A stretch of 64,000 nucleotides of DNA from Phycisphaerales bacterium. GTDB taxonomy: Bacteria; Planctomycetota; Phycisphaerae; Phycisphaerales; UBA1924. The translations under genes were made by a program, and so were the position numbers. The stretch is taken from contig JACVCL010000002.1 of the NCBI GenBank assembly GCA_016742075.1, positions 1-64,000 on the forward strand, given 5' to 3'. Positions 25,814-33,135 of this stretch are shown piece by piece. The first letter of the stretch is position 1. Each line of letters starts with the position of its first letter. The notes under the pieces were generated by a model that was not told the origin of the DNA, searched no databases, and saw only the letters and a program-made list of their open reading frames with translations.

Positions 25814-25911
25814 GAAGATCCTTCGGGCGCCTTACCCAGCCCGCCGACACCGCGGCAGCCGGCCCCGCGCGAAGCCTAGGCACGGAGCCGCCTGAGACTC
25901 CCCTGAATAGG

Positions 25912-26844
25912 CTATCTCCCGTCGCCATTCGCCCGAACGGCTCGGCGACGGCGGCACACGATCGAGAGGCCCGGCAAAGCGGCCAAACCCGCCGCCCCCG
26001 GCGCCGGGACGATCGTGAAGCTGTACCACTGAACCCCGCCTTGGGCCACCGACGCCGCGGGCAGCGGCACGCCGTTCACGGCACCGATCACCGCCCCACC
26101 CTCCGAGTCGGCGGCCGGGAACACCCCGAACCCCGAGTCGTCGAAGAGCGTGTCATACCCTGAGACCGACAGGAAGTACGTCCCCGCCGCCAGCGTAAAC
26201 CCGCTGAGCTGGCTCTGAAGGACGTTCCCGGCGGCGTCATCGTTCGTGGCGATCCGCCCTCCCCACGCCTGAAAGAGCCCCAGCTCGGTGTCCCACGACG
26301 AAGCCAAGGTGTTGGCGTTGAAGTTCGTTGACTGATTCCCAACCACCCCGAGGTCCAGAACGCCGGTCGGCACCGGGGCGGAGACCGTGTCGAAAGTCGC
26401 CTGCACGTCGCTCCACGTGGCGGTGGACCCGGCAAAAGTCTGGATGCCGAGGAACCAGAGGGGGGTGGAGTTCCCTACGCGGTCGCCGAGATAGGCGGTC
26501 CAGTTCAGGGTGCGGGGCACAGCGTCGCCTGTGGCGTTCACAGCGGCGCCCGGATCGGCAAAGAACCGCGTGCTTCCACCGAGCGGGAGCCCCTGGTTGG
26601 TCAGCGCCCAGATGGCCTCTCGGCTCCACGCGTCGTTGGTTGAGCCGCCCCAGTCGATGCTCAATCGCACGCGGGTGTAGCCGCTCCCCACAAGCTGGCC
26701 GGTGATGTTGCGGCTGATCGGATTGGCGCCCGACGCCGTGGTGACCCCGGTAAACGTGCCGAGATTCAGGGTCTCGCCGGCGTGCGCCAACTCGGCCGAC
26801 GCCAACAGCGATGCTGCAGCAGCGATGCGGAGAACGCTCTTCAT
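25912..26844 (-). CDS. Exported protein with a PEP-CTERM-like sorting tail
   Basis: A 310-residue secreted protein with a signal peptide (VLRIAAAASLLASAELAHA). The Ala/Gly/Thr/Trp-rich body is probably beta-sandwich, with SRNITGQLVGSGYTRVRLSI and GGSTRFFADPGAAVNATGD. A segment LAAGTYFLSVSGYDTLFDD resembles pre-peptidase or PPC-like beta domains. The C-terminus has VPAPGAAGLAALPGLSIVCRRRR, that is a short Pro motif, a hydrophobic helix and an Arg cluster, the tripartite plan of PEP-CTERM/exosortase substrates in planctomycetes. The ATG at 26844 has GGGAG 6 nt upstream. The function is unknown, and surface localisation is inferred. The 292 bp upstream (26845-27136) hold a 7-bp GCCCCAG/CTGGGGC hairpin near 27093-27114 and nothing else clear. 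Confidence 0.75.
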   Translation of the reverse strand: MKSVLRIAAAASLLASAELAHAGETLNLGTFTGVTTASGANPISRNITGQLVGSGYTRVRLSIDWGGSTNDAWSREAIWALTNQGLPLGGSTRFFADPGAAVNATGDAVPRTLNWTAYLGDRVGNSTPLWFLGIQTFAGSTATWSDVQATFDTVSAPVPTGVLDLGVVGNQSTNFNANTLASSWDTELGLFQAWGGRIATNDDAAGNVLQSQLSGFTLAAGTYFLSVSGYDTLFDDSGFGVFPAADSEGGAVIGAVNGVPLPAASVAQGGVQWYSFTIVPAPGAAGLAALPGLSIVCRRRRAVRANGDGR

Positions 26845-27136
26845 GTCCGACTCCCGGTCGACGGGAGCGAGCACGGCCAAACCTTGTCGGGCCCACGGTC
26901 CCGACGGGATCGCCCGGCAGCCTGTCGGCCGCGGGGAAGAGCCCTTTTCAAGCAAGCGGCTGGAACGGACTCACTCCGAGTGCTCTGACAGTGTGCCACC
27001 ACAAGCCGGGAGGGCCATCGTCGTTGTGCCAATTGGAGCAACTTTGTGCAGCCAAAAAGCCGTCCGCCTCTTGCGCCACGATGCCCCACGCCGCCCCAGT
27101 GGAAACCCTGGGGCACGACTCCTCGATTGGTTGCCT

Positions 27137-28021
27137 TCAGGCGGCGGCTCGCCCGGCGCCGTCGGCCGCGGCCCGGTACATGGCCTTGACGGCTTCCGGC
27201 AGCACGGCCTCGGCAGGAGCCAGGTCCGGGCGCCACGCCCGGTCCCACTGATAGACCGCGAAGGCACTCGAGCCCGTCGCGGCCAGATCGGCCAGGAACT
27301 CGGCGATCGGAAGGTCCCCGTTGGTGGCCGTGACCTCTGTAAGTGGCGTGGGCTCGCCGCCGCGTGTCTGGCGGATGTGCACAATCGGAAGCCTGCCGTT
27401 CAGCAACCGGATGGCGTCGGTGTGGCTCTCGCCCACGGCCGCCGCCGGGGCCAGGTCGTAGCAGGCGTCGAGGAACGGCGAGCCGACGATGTCGATGATC
27501 TCCGCGAGGTCCGCCGCCCGGGGGAATCCGCCGCCGTTCTGGATGACCACCTTGGTGCCCCGGTGACGGGCGTGGGTGCACAGCTCGGCGAGGCGGTCGG
27601 TGATGCGCCGCAGGGCCGAGCGACGCGACTCACGCCCCGGCACCTCGAACGCGAAGACGCGCATGTACGCCGCGCCGCACGCGACGGAGACATCGAGCAG
27701 GTGCTTGGCCTCAAGCAGCGGCCGGTGCTGGAAGGGCAGCCTGTAGCCGATCACCGGCGGCACGATGGGGTCGTCGAACGAGCAGCCGGTGGCGACGCAG
27801 GCGAGGTCGAGGCCGGAGTCTTCGACGAGGCGCCGGACCTTGTCGGCATCGGTCAGGCCCGGATCGTTCGCGAATGCCGCGCCGTCGGAGCCACCGGTGA
27901 GGCCGCCGTGGCCGAACGACCGCAACTCGACCGCCGCGTAGCCCCACTCGGCGGCCGAGCGGCACACACGGTCCAGAGTCCAGTTCGGGCACGCGACGGT
28001 GGAGAAGGCGGGACGGAGCAT
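27137..28021 (-). CDS. Sugar phosphate isomerase/epimerase family protein (TIM barrel)
   Basis: A 294-residue xylose-isomerase-like TIM barrel. It opens with FSTVACPNWTLDRVCRSAAEWGYAAVELRSFG, the typical first strand and helix of this family. Later segments include MRVFAFEVPG, TKVVIQNGGGFPRAADLAEI (usual Glu replaced by Gln in the VVIQN position), FLDACYDLAPA (metal-binding Asp), IVHIRQT and FAVYQWDR near the end (usually VEWE). Several metal-ligand positions therefore differ from the consensus E-D-H-E set, so activity may be altered. The ATG at 28021 follows a TAATCT -10-like box by 7 nt, with no Shine-Dalgarno. The substrate is unknown. Confidence 0.8.
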   Translation of the reverse strand: MLRPAFSTVACPNWTLDRVCRSAAEWGYAAVELRSFGHGGLTGGSDGAAFANDPGLTDADKVRRLVEDSGLDLACVATGCSFDDPIVPPVIGYRLPFQHRPLLEAKHLLDVSVACGAAYMRVFAFEVPGRESRRSALRRITDRLAELCTHARHRGTKVVIQNGGGFPRAADLAEIIDIVGSPFLDACYDLAPAAAVGESHTDAIRLLNGRLPIVHIRQTRGGEPTPLTEVTATNGDLPIAEFLADLAATGSSAFAVYQWDRAWRPDLAPAEAVLPEAVKAMYRAAADGAGRAAA

Positions 28022-28028
28022 GGGGGCC

Positions 28029-28034
28029 AGATTA
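28029..28034 (-). promoter_or_regulatory. -10-like TAATCT, 7 nt before a start codon
   Basis: On the minus strand TAATCT (28034-28029) then 7 nt then the ATG at 28021. Predicted leaderless promoter of the isomerase-like gene. Confidence 0.4.
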
Positions 28035-28083
28035 CGCGGTGGAAGCCCGCTACGCCAAGAGGGGGCACGGCTCCTCAGACGAA

Positions 28084-28114
28084 GCAACCCTTGGGAGGTC
28101 TTCCCAAGGGTTGC
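28084..28114 (-). terminator. Perfect 13-bp hairpin after rplS
   Basis: GCAACCCTTGGGA pairs fully with TCCCAAGGGTTGC around a 5-nt loop, 33 bp downstream of the rplS stop. Only a short T-containing stretch follows on the minus strand, so it may be a terminator with a weak tail or an RNA-end stabiliser. Confidence 0.65.
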
Positions 28115-28147
28115 GTGAAGAACGGGTTGGCGAAACGACGATCGGGG

Positions 28148-28540
28148 CTAGGCGGTCGGCAGGCCGGCCACGTGCTTGAGGCCGCGCCGGCGGTCGCGGA
28201 GACGGCGGCTCTTGCCGGCGCGATCGCGGAGGAAGTACAGCTTGGCGCGGCGGGCGTCGGCCCGGCGGACCACCTCGAACTTGGCGATCCGCGGCGAATT
28301 GATCGGGAAGATGCGCTCGACGCCCTGATCTTCAACGATCCGGCGGACGGTGACCTGCTCGTTGATCCCGTGGCCCTTGCGAGCGATGAGCACGCCCTGG
28401 AAGATCTGGATGCGCTCCTTGTCGCCTTCCACGATCCGGCAGTGCACGTTCACCGTGTCGCCGACGTCCATCCGGGGCAGGTCGGTCTTGAGCTGCGACT
28501 TGTTGACGCCGTCGATGATGCTGCCAAGGTTGAGTGGCAT
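28148..28540 (-). CDS. rplS: 50S ribosomal protein L19
   Basis: A 130-residue ribosomal protein at the 30S-50S interface. Diagnostic segments are DVGDTVNVHCRIVEGDKERIQ, FQGVLIARKG and the C-terminal KLYFLRDRAGKSRRLRDRR. The start MPLNLGSIIDGVNKSQLK was chosen over an upstream in-frame extension with no family similarity. It follows trmD after 62 bp in the conserved rpsP-trmD-rplS order. A perfect hairpin closes the operon. Confidence 0.97.
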   Translation of the reverse strand: MPLNLGSIIDGVNKSQLKTDLPRMDVGDTVNVHCRIVEGDKERIQIFQGVLIARKGHGINEQVTVRRIVEDQGVERIFPINSPRIAKFEVVRRADARRAKLYFLRDRAGKSRRLRDRRRGLKHVAGLPTA

Positions 28541-28602
28541 GGGTTGAGTCTCGCGTGCGGGAGGCCGCAAGGGCCGTGGAATGAGGGGAAGATCATAGCC
28601 GC

Positions 28603-29388
28603 TCACCCGGGTTGGGTCGAGCGAGGGGCATCCGGTCTGCGGTCGGAGGCTGTCCGGGATGTGGCCGGCGGGCGCGCTGCCGGCGGGGCCGAGAGCAGGT
28701 CGGGCCGACGCTCCCGGGTGCGCGAGAGCATCTGCTCCAGCCGCCAGGCGGCCACTCGGCCGTGGTCGCCGCTCACGAGCACCTCGGGCACCTCGTGCCC
28801 CTCCCAGACCCGTGGACGGGTGTAGTGCGGGCAGTCGAGAAGCGGGCGGCCGCCGGGGCCCCGGGGGGCGAAACTGTCCTCCGCGGCGGAGGCGTTGTGC
28901 CCCAATGCCCCCGGGAGCAGACGGACCACCGAGTCGATCAGCAGCATCGCCGGGATCTCGCCGCCGGAAAGCACGTAGTCACCGACGGAGACTTCCAGAG
29001 GCTGGAGCCGTTCGATCACACGCTCGTCGATGCCCTCGTAATGGCCGGCGATCAGCAGCAGCCTCGGCTCGACGGCCAACTGCTCAACCAACGACTGGGT
29101 AAGGGGGCGGCCCTGCGGGGTCAGCAGGATCCGCTTCGCCGGAACGGTGTGCATGGCCTCAACAGCGCTGACAGCGTCCCAAAGGGGCTGGCACATCATC
29201 ACCATGCCGGGACCACCCCCAAATGGGCGGTCGTCAACCTTGGCGTGCTTGTTGTCCGCGTATGCGCGGATGTCGTGGCTGTGCCAGTTCACAAGGCCGG
29301 CAGCCCGGGCCCGGCCGGTGATGCTGCTGGCGAGCACCGGTTCGAAAACCTCCGGGAAAAGTGAGAGCACGTCGATGCGCAGCGCCAC
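28603..29388 (-). CDS. trmD: tRNA (guanine-N1-)-methyltransferase
   Basis: A 261-residue SPOUT methyltransferase making m1G37 in tRNAs that read CCN/CUN/CGG codons. The N-terminus is RIDVLSLFPEVF, with DDRPFGGGPGMVM, LLTPQGRPL and IAGHYEGIDERV. SVGDYVLSGGEIPAMLLIDSV is the knot that binds SAM. The start is GTG with GAGAGG upstream. The C-terminal 30 residues are low-complexity, beyond the family core. It is the middle gene of rpsP-trmD-rplS. rimM, usually between rpsP and trmD, is absent. Confidence 0.97.
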   Translation of the reverse strand: MALRIDVLSLFPEVFEPVLASSITGRARAAGLVNWHSHDIRAYADNKHAKVDDRPFGGGPGMVMMCQPLWDAVSAVEAMHTVPAKRILLTPQGRPLTQSLVEQLAVEPRLLLIAGHYEGIDERVIERLQPLEVSVGDYVLSGGEIPAMLLIDSVVRLLPGALGHNASAAEDSFAPRGPGGRPLLDCPHYTRPRVWEGHEVPEVLVSGDHGRVAAWRLEQMLSRTRERRPDLLSAPPAARPPATSRTASDRRPDAPRSTQPG

Positions 29389-29572
29389 GGCGTCACCTCT
29401 CCCGCTTGTTCTCCGACGCCTCCCCCACTCCCATTTCCAGCCAGCCCGCCTTGCGGACGCCGTCTGTTCCGCGCGTTCGGAAACGCTTGGCGGATCGCCT
29501 TGGCCGAACGGGTGCCGGTCCGCTCAGATGCTGGCCCTGGACGGCGGAGCCGCTGGGGAGACGTCGGTGGGA

Positions 29573-29923
29573 TCAGGCCTTGGGAGCATCGGCCTTGGCG
29601 GCCTCGGCCTCGGCCTTGCCCGCACGCGCGGCCATGCGGCGCTGCTTGCGGACGTCGCGCACCTTGGCGTGCTCGGCGGCGTCGATCAGGTTGTGCTTGG
29701 CGAAGATGTCGGCGCAGGTATCCGACGGCTGGGCGCCCTTGGACAGCCAGAACTTGATGCGGTCAGACTTGAGTTCGAGCTGCTTGTCCGCGACGGCGGA
29801 GGGGTCGTACCAGCCCAGATTCTCGAGCACCTTGCCGTCGCGCTTGGTGCGGAGGTCGATCGCGTTGATGCGGAAGAAGGGCTTGTGCTTGCGACCCAGA
29901 CGGCTCATGCGGATGCGGACCAT
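29573..29923 (-). CDS. rpsP: 30S ribosomal protein S16
   Basis: A 116-residue small-subunit protein. MVRIRMSRLGRKHKPFFRI is the standard N-terminus and LENLGWYDP and RIKFWLSKGAQPSDT are conserved. An Ala/Lys/Glu-rich tail follows. AGGAG lies 8 nt before the ATG. A TACACT box (30037-30032 on the minus strand) may be the -10, giving a leader of about 105 nt that contains CCCTTTGAAGGG and CCCTGTTCAGGG inverted repeats. The 184 bp between rpsP and trmD contain no gene that I can support. Confidence 0.97.
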   Translation of the reverse strand: MVRIRMSRLGRKHKPFFRINAIDLRTKRDGKVLENLGWYDPSAVADKQLELKSDRIKFWLSKGAQPSDTCADIFAKHNLIDAAEHAKVRDVRKQRRMAARAGKAEAEAAKADAPKA

Positions 29924-30122
29924 GCGGAATCACTCCTGATGCTTCTGCCCCTGTCGCGGGGCGTGCGGATGAGATGTGCGAACACCCCTTGAGGAACCCT
30001 GAACAGGGCCCTTCAAAGGGAAAGGGGGAAGAGTGTACCCGCCACCGGGCCTGCAGGCCACCCAGTGGACCTCAAGAGCCGCCGCGGCGCCCGTCGCCAG
30101 CGACAGAAGCGGGAGAAGAAAG

Positions 30123-30213
30123 CGGAGAGGGCGGGATTCGAACCCGCGTTAGGGATTTTAGTCCCTAAACCGGTTTAGCAAACCAGCGCCTTCAGCCTCT
30201 CGGCCACCTCTCC
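30123..30213 (-). tRNA. tRNA-Ser (GCT)
   Basis: A 91-nt class II tRNA read on the minus strand. Acceptor GGAGAGG/CCTCTCC, anticodon loop TTTGCTAAA with anticodon GCT, long variable arm TTTAGGGACTAAAATCCCTAA (about) and T-arm GCGGGTTCGAATCCCGC. CCA is not encoded. Confidence 0.95.
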
Positions 30214-30240
30214 GGCGCGATCGATTCCGACTGAGGGGTC

Positions 30241-30269
30241 ATCATTGCCGGGGCGGTCCGTCCGGTCAA
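30241..30269 (-). promoter_or_regulatory. Promoter of tRNA-Ser
   Basis: On the minus strand TTGACC (30269-30264), 17 bp, then AATGAT (30246-30241). Transcription would start near 30234, about 20 nt before the mature tRNA. Confidence 0.5.
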
Positions 30270-30335
30270 ACCGCGCCTGCATCCGGGGCGTTCGGCAACA
30301 ATGCCCGGGGGCGGTCCCGTCGGACCCGCCCCGGC

Positions 30336-30421
30336 GGCCCCGTGGCGGAACCGGCAGACGCAGCGGACTTAAAATCCGCGGCCCGGCAACGGGCGTGTGG
30401 GTTCGACTCCCACCGGGGCCA
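30336..30421 (+). tRNA. tRNA-Leu (TAA)
   Basis: An 86-nt class II tRNA. Acceptor GGCCCCG/CGGGGCC, D-arm beginning TGGCGGAACCGG, anticodon stem GCGGA/TCCGC with loop CTTAAAA (anticodon TAA), variable arm, and T-arm GTGGGTTCGACTCCCAC. CCA is not encoded. It is divergent from tRNA-Ser. Confidence 0.95.
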
Positions 30422-30440
30422 TTGGCGCAGGACCGAGGGG

Positions 30441-30446
30441 TAGATT
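30441..30446 (+). promoter_or_regulatory. -10-like TAGATT, 6 nt before a start codon
   Basis: TAGATT, 6 nt, then the ATG at 30453. There is no Shine-Dalgarno. Predicted leaderless promoter (read-through from tRNA-Leu is also possible). Confidence 0.4.
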
Positions 30447-30452
30447 GCTGGC

Positions 30453-31829
30453 ATGCCGCTGCTGATCAAGAACGGCCGGGTCGTCACCGCGACCGACGAT
30501 TACCGCGCCGACGTGCTCGCCGAGGGGGAGGTGATCTCGCGGATCGGGAGGTCAATCGGGCCTGCCGAGTGCCCGCCGGGCACGGAGGTCATTGATGCGA
30601 CGGGGAAGCTGGTGTTCCCGGGGTTCATCGACCCGCACGTCCACGTGCACCTGCCCTTCATGGGCACGCACGCCAAGGACACCTGGGAGACGGCCGGGCG
30701 GGCGGCGCTGGTCGGCGGCACAACCACGCTTATCGAGATGATCTGCCCGGGGAAGACCGACGAGCCGATCGCGGCGCTGGAGACCTGGCTCGGCAAAGCC
30801 CGCGGCGCCGCGGCGTGCGACTTTTCGTTCCACATGGGCGTGACGCGTTTCGATGATCTGGCCGAGCGTCAGCTGCGACAGATCGTCGAGCGTGGCATCC
30901 GGTCGTTCAAGGTGTTCCTGGCGTACAAGGGGGCGCTGGGCGTCGACGATCGTGAGCTGTACCACGCTCTTCGGCTGGGGGCCGAGCTAGGCGTCGTGGT
31001 GACCGCGCACTGCGAGAACGAGACGCTGGTCGACGAGCGCCAGCGCGAGCTGCTGGCGTCGGGCAAGACCGGTCCGGAGTTCCACGGCCCGAGCCGGCCC
31101 GTTCAGGTGGAGGCCGAGGGGGTCCGCCACCTGATGACCTTCGCCGAGCTGACCGGGGCGGAGGTGTACGTGGTGCACACCTCCTGCGACGAGGCGGTCG
31201 TGGAGGCCGTCCGGGGCATCGAGCGCGGTGTGCGGGCGCACGTCGAGGTGGTGCTCCCCCACCTGCTGCTCGATCACTCGTTCACCCAACGGCCGGGGTT
31301 CGAGGGGGCCAAGTACGTGATGAGCCCGCCGCTCCGCGACCGCTCGCAGCTGCGTCGGATGTGGTCGCACCTCCGTTCCGGGACGGTGTCGACCGTGGCC
31401 ACCGACCACGCGCCGTTCGACTTCCAGACGCAGAAGACCCTTGGCCGCGAGGCGTTCACCAAGATTCCCAACGGCATCCCCAGCGTCCAGCACCGCGTCG
31501 AGCTGCTGTACACGCACGGTGTGTGCGAGGGCCGGATCGACCTGCGGACGTTCGTCGCCGCCGCGAGCACCAACGCCGCGAGGATCTTCGGGCTGCGCGG
31601 CAAGGGCGGGATCGCGGTGGGCGGCGACGCTGACCTCGTGGTCTTTGACCCCGATTTCCGGGGCACGATCTCCGCGGCCACGCACCAGATGGCGACCGAC
31701 TACTCGGCGTTCGAGGGGTGGCCCGTCAGGGGGCGGGCCGAGGTGGTGGCGGTCCGCGGGGCGGTGATGGTTCGGGACGGACGGTTCATCGGCCGTCCGG
31801 GGCACGGCCGGCTGGTGCCGCGCGGGTAG
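30453..31829 (+). CDS. Dihydropyrimidinase / hydantoinase family amidohydrolase
   Basis: A 458-residue binuclear zinc hydrolase opening cyclic amide rings (dihydropyrimidines or hydantoins). HxH ligands are in FIDPHVHVHLPFMGT, and the carboxylated lysine is Lys159 in FKVFLAYKG. Further metal and substrate positions are VVTAHCENE, VYVVHTSC and TVATDHAPFD. Length and pattern match dihydropyrimidinase better than allantoinase or dihydroorotase. No other pyrimidine catabolic gene is adjacent, so the in vivo substrate is open. Convergent with ptsH, whose stop is only 8 bp away. Confidence 0.88.
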   Translation: MPLLIKNGRVVTATDDYRADVLAEGEVISRIGRSIGPAECPPGTEVIDATGKLVFPGFIDPHVHVHLPFMGTHAKDTWETAGRAALVGGTTTLIEMICPGKTDEPIAALETWLGKARGAAACDFSFHMGVTRFDDLAERQLRQIVERGIRSFKVFLAYKGALGVDDRELYHALRLGAELGVVVTAHCENETLVDERQRELLASGKTGPEFHGPSRPVQVEAEGVRHLMTFAELTGAEVYVVHTSCDEAVVEAVRGIERGVRAHVEVVLPHLLLDHSFTQRPGFEGAKYVMSPPLRDRSQLRRMWSHLRSGTVSTVATDHAPFDFQTQKTLGREAFTKIPNGIPSVQHRVELLYTHGVCEGRIDLRTFVAAASTNAARIFGLRGKGGIAVGGDADLVVFDPDFRGTISAATHQMATDYSAFEGWPVRGRAEVVAVRGAVMVRDGRFIGRPGHGRLVPRG

Positions 31830-31837
31830 GGACGGCG

Positions 31838-32119
31838 TCACTCTTCGTCGAAGCCGCCCTCGACGAGGGCCTTGAGGTCCCTGGCGGCTTTCTCCGCGTC
31901 GTCGCCCTCGATGGTGATCTTCAGCTCGGTGCCCTGCGTGGCGGCGAGCATCATCATCTGCATGATCGACTTGCCGTCGACGGGTTCGTCGGGCTGGTCG
32001 ACGCGGGACACGAAGATGTTGGACCCGAAGCCCGCCGCCATGTCCACGAATGTCATCGCGGGCCGGGCGTGCAAGCCCAGGCGGTTGCGGATGACCACGT
32101 TGACTGTGACAAGCGGCAA
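31838..32119 (-). CDS. ptsH: HPr-family phosphocarrier protein
   Basis: A 93-residue phosphocarrier. NRLGLHARPAM carries the active-site His17, and DGKSIMQMMML the regulatory serine (Ser51). The second suggests possible control by an HPr kinase. The TTG at 32119 is chosen because GGAGG lies 8 nt upstream and it gives the conserved short N-terminus (MPLVTVNVVIRN). A longer frame adds a non-conserved Pro/Arg-rich stretch. It is the last gene of hpf-ptsN-ptsH, the gene set of the nitrogen-related regulatory PTS. No enzyme I or sugar permease is present here. Confidence 0.92.
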   Translation of the reverse strand: MPLVTVNVVIRNRLGLHARPAMTFVDMAAGFGSNIFVSRVDQPDEPVDGKSIMQMMMLAATQGTELKITIEGDDAEKAARDLKALVEGGFDEE

Positions 32120-32184
32120 CGATCGACCCTCCGCCGCAGCGCCGCGTGGCGGGCACAACCATCACCCGCGGCCTGGGCCCGTTC

Positions 32185-32661
32185 TTACCGTCCGAGCGTC
32201 TGCCCGTCGGCGTCCTCGAGAAGCTCCCAGACGTCCTCCGCCGTCGACGACTGCCGCAGCAGGCGGCGAAAGGTATCGCGGCTGAGATTCTTGAAGATGA
32301 CCTCCATCGCCCGCAGGTGCGACTCGGGGTTGCTGGAGGGGCTCAGGAGCAGAAACACGGAGTACACCGGCTGCTTGTCGAGCGCGTTGAAGTCGATGCC
32401 CGACTGGCTGACGCCGACGGCCGCCGCCATGCGGACCGATCCGGGGTGCTTGACGTGCGGGATCGCCACGCCCTTCCCGAAGCCGGTAGAGCCCTTGCGC
32501 TCGCGCTCGAGCGCTAGGCGGAGCACCTCGTCGCGGTTGGCCGCGGGCAGCACGCCGGCCGTGACCAGGGCGTCGACGAGCTCGGCGACGACCTCGTCGC
32601 GGGTGTTGGCCTTCAGCCGCGCCACGATCGCCCCCTGAGCGACGATGTCACGCATCTTCAT
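32185..32661 (-). CDS. ptsN: PTS IIA (PtsN-type) regulatory protein
   Basis: A 158-residue IIA domain of the fructose/nitrogen family. The phosphorylated histidine is His69 in GKGVAIPHVKHP. GSTGFGKG precedes it, and VFLLLSPSSNPESHLRAMEVI is the typical second half. In proteobacteria PtsN receives phosphate from PtsO/HPr and regulates potassium and nitrogen-linked functions. Here it lies 7 bp after hpf and upstream of ptsH, so the three genes are probably cotranscribed. Whether it is purely regulatory cannot be proved from sequence, but no IIB/IIC partner is nearby. Confidence 0.92.
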   Translation of the reverse strand: MKMRDIVAQGAIVARLKANTRDEVVAELVDALVTAGVLPAANRDEVLRLALERERKGSTGFGKGVAIPHVKHPGSVRMAAAVGVSQSGIDFNALDKQPVYSVFLLLSPSSNPESHLRAMEVIFKNLSRDTFRRLLRQSSTAEDVWELLEDADGQTLGR

Positions 32662-32667
32662 GGCGAC

Positions 32668-32994
32668 TCACTCCCCGCCGCGCCTGGAGTTGCTGCCGCG
32701 GTTCTCCATCTTCAGGCGCTCCTTGAAGTCCGTGAGCTGACGGGCCACCTTGTCGACCGCCAGATCGATGCACTCGTAGATGTCCTGGCCCGTCACGCGC
32801 CCGACGAAGTCCGAGTGCTTCTGAACGTCGGCCCGAACCTCGGCCTCGAAGGCCTCGGGGCGGGACTGCTCAAGGATGACCTTGATCTCCTGCACGCCGT
32901 CGTAGAACCGCGGCAGCTTGGCCGCCTTCTGCTCGGCGTACTGGGTGATCGCGGGCGTGAGGCTCATGTGCTTGCCGGTCACTTCGATTCGCAT
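32668..32994 (-). CDS. hpf: Ribosome hibernation-promoting factor, HPF/RaiA family
   Basis: A 108-residue short-type hibernation factor that binds the 30S decoding site in stationary phase. RIEVTGKHMSLTPAITQYAEQKA, KVILEQSRPEAFEAEVRADV and DIYECIDLAVDKVARQL match the family. The long C-terminal dimerisation domain of Gram-positive-type HPF is missing, so dimerisation would need another protein. AAAGGG lies upstream of the ATG. It is the first gene of the hpf-ptsN-ptsH cluster, an order shared with many Gram-negative rpoN regions, although rpoN is not beside it. Confidence 0.93.
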   Translation of the reverse strand: MRIEVTGKHMSLTPAITQYAEQKAAKLPRFYDGVQEIKVILEQSRPEAFEAEVRADVQKHSDFVGRVTGQDIYECIDLAVDKVARQLTDFKERLKMENRGSNSRRGGE

Positions 32995-33135
32995 GGATCA
33001 GGGGCCCTTTCTCGGGTCGGCCTTCGGGCGCGGGGACCACCCATCATCGCCCGAACCCCGCAGAATACCAAGTTCCTTCCGGCGGATCCCCGGACGCGGG
33101 CGGGCCTGCCCCGGCACACCCCGTCCGGCGGGCCG

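Noticed and set aside
26702-28825. 707-codon open frame on the plus strand across the PEP-CTERM, isomerase and rplS genes
   Set aside because: It crosses three real minus-strand genes and their boundaries, with no domain and Arg/Gly/Ala-rich composition. Shadow frame.
29389-29572. A hidden rimM in the rpsP-trmD gap
   Set aside because: 184 bp is too short for RimM (about 170 residues) and no PRC-barrel-like segment is readable in any frame.
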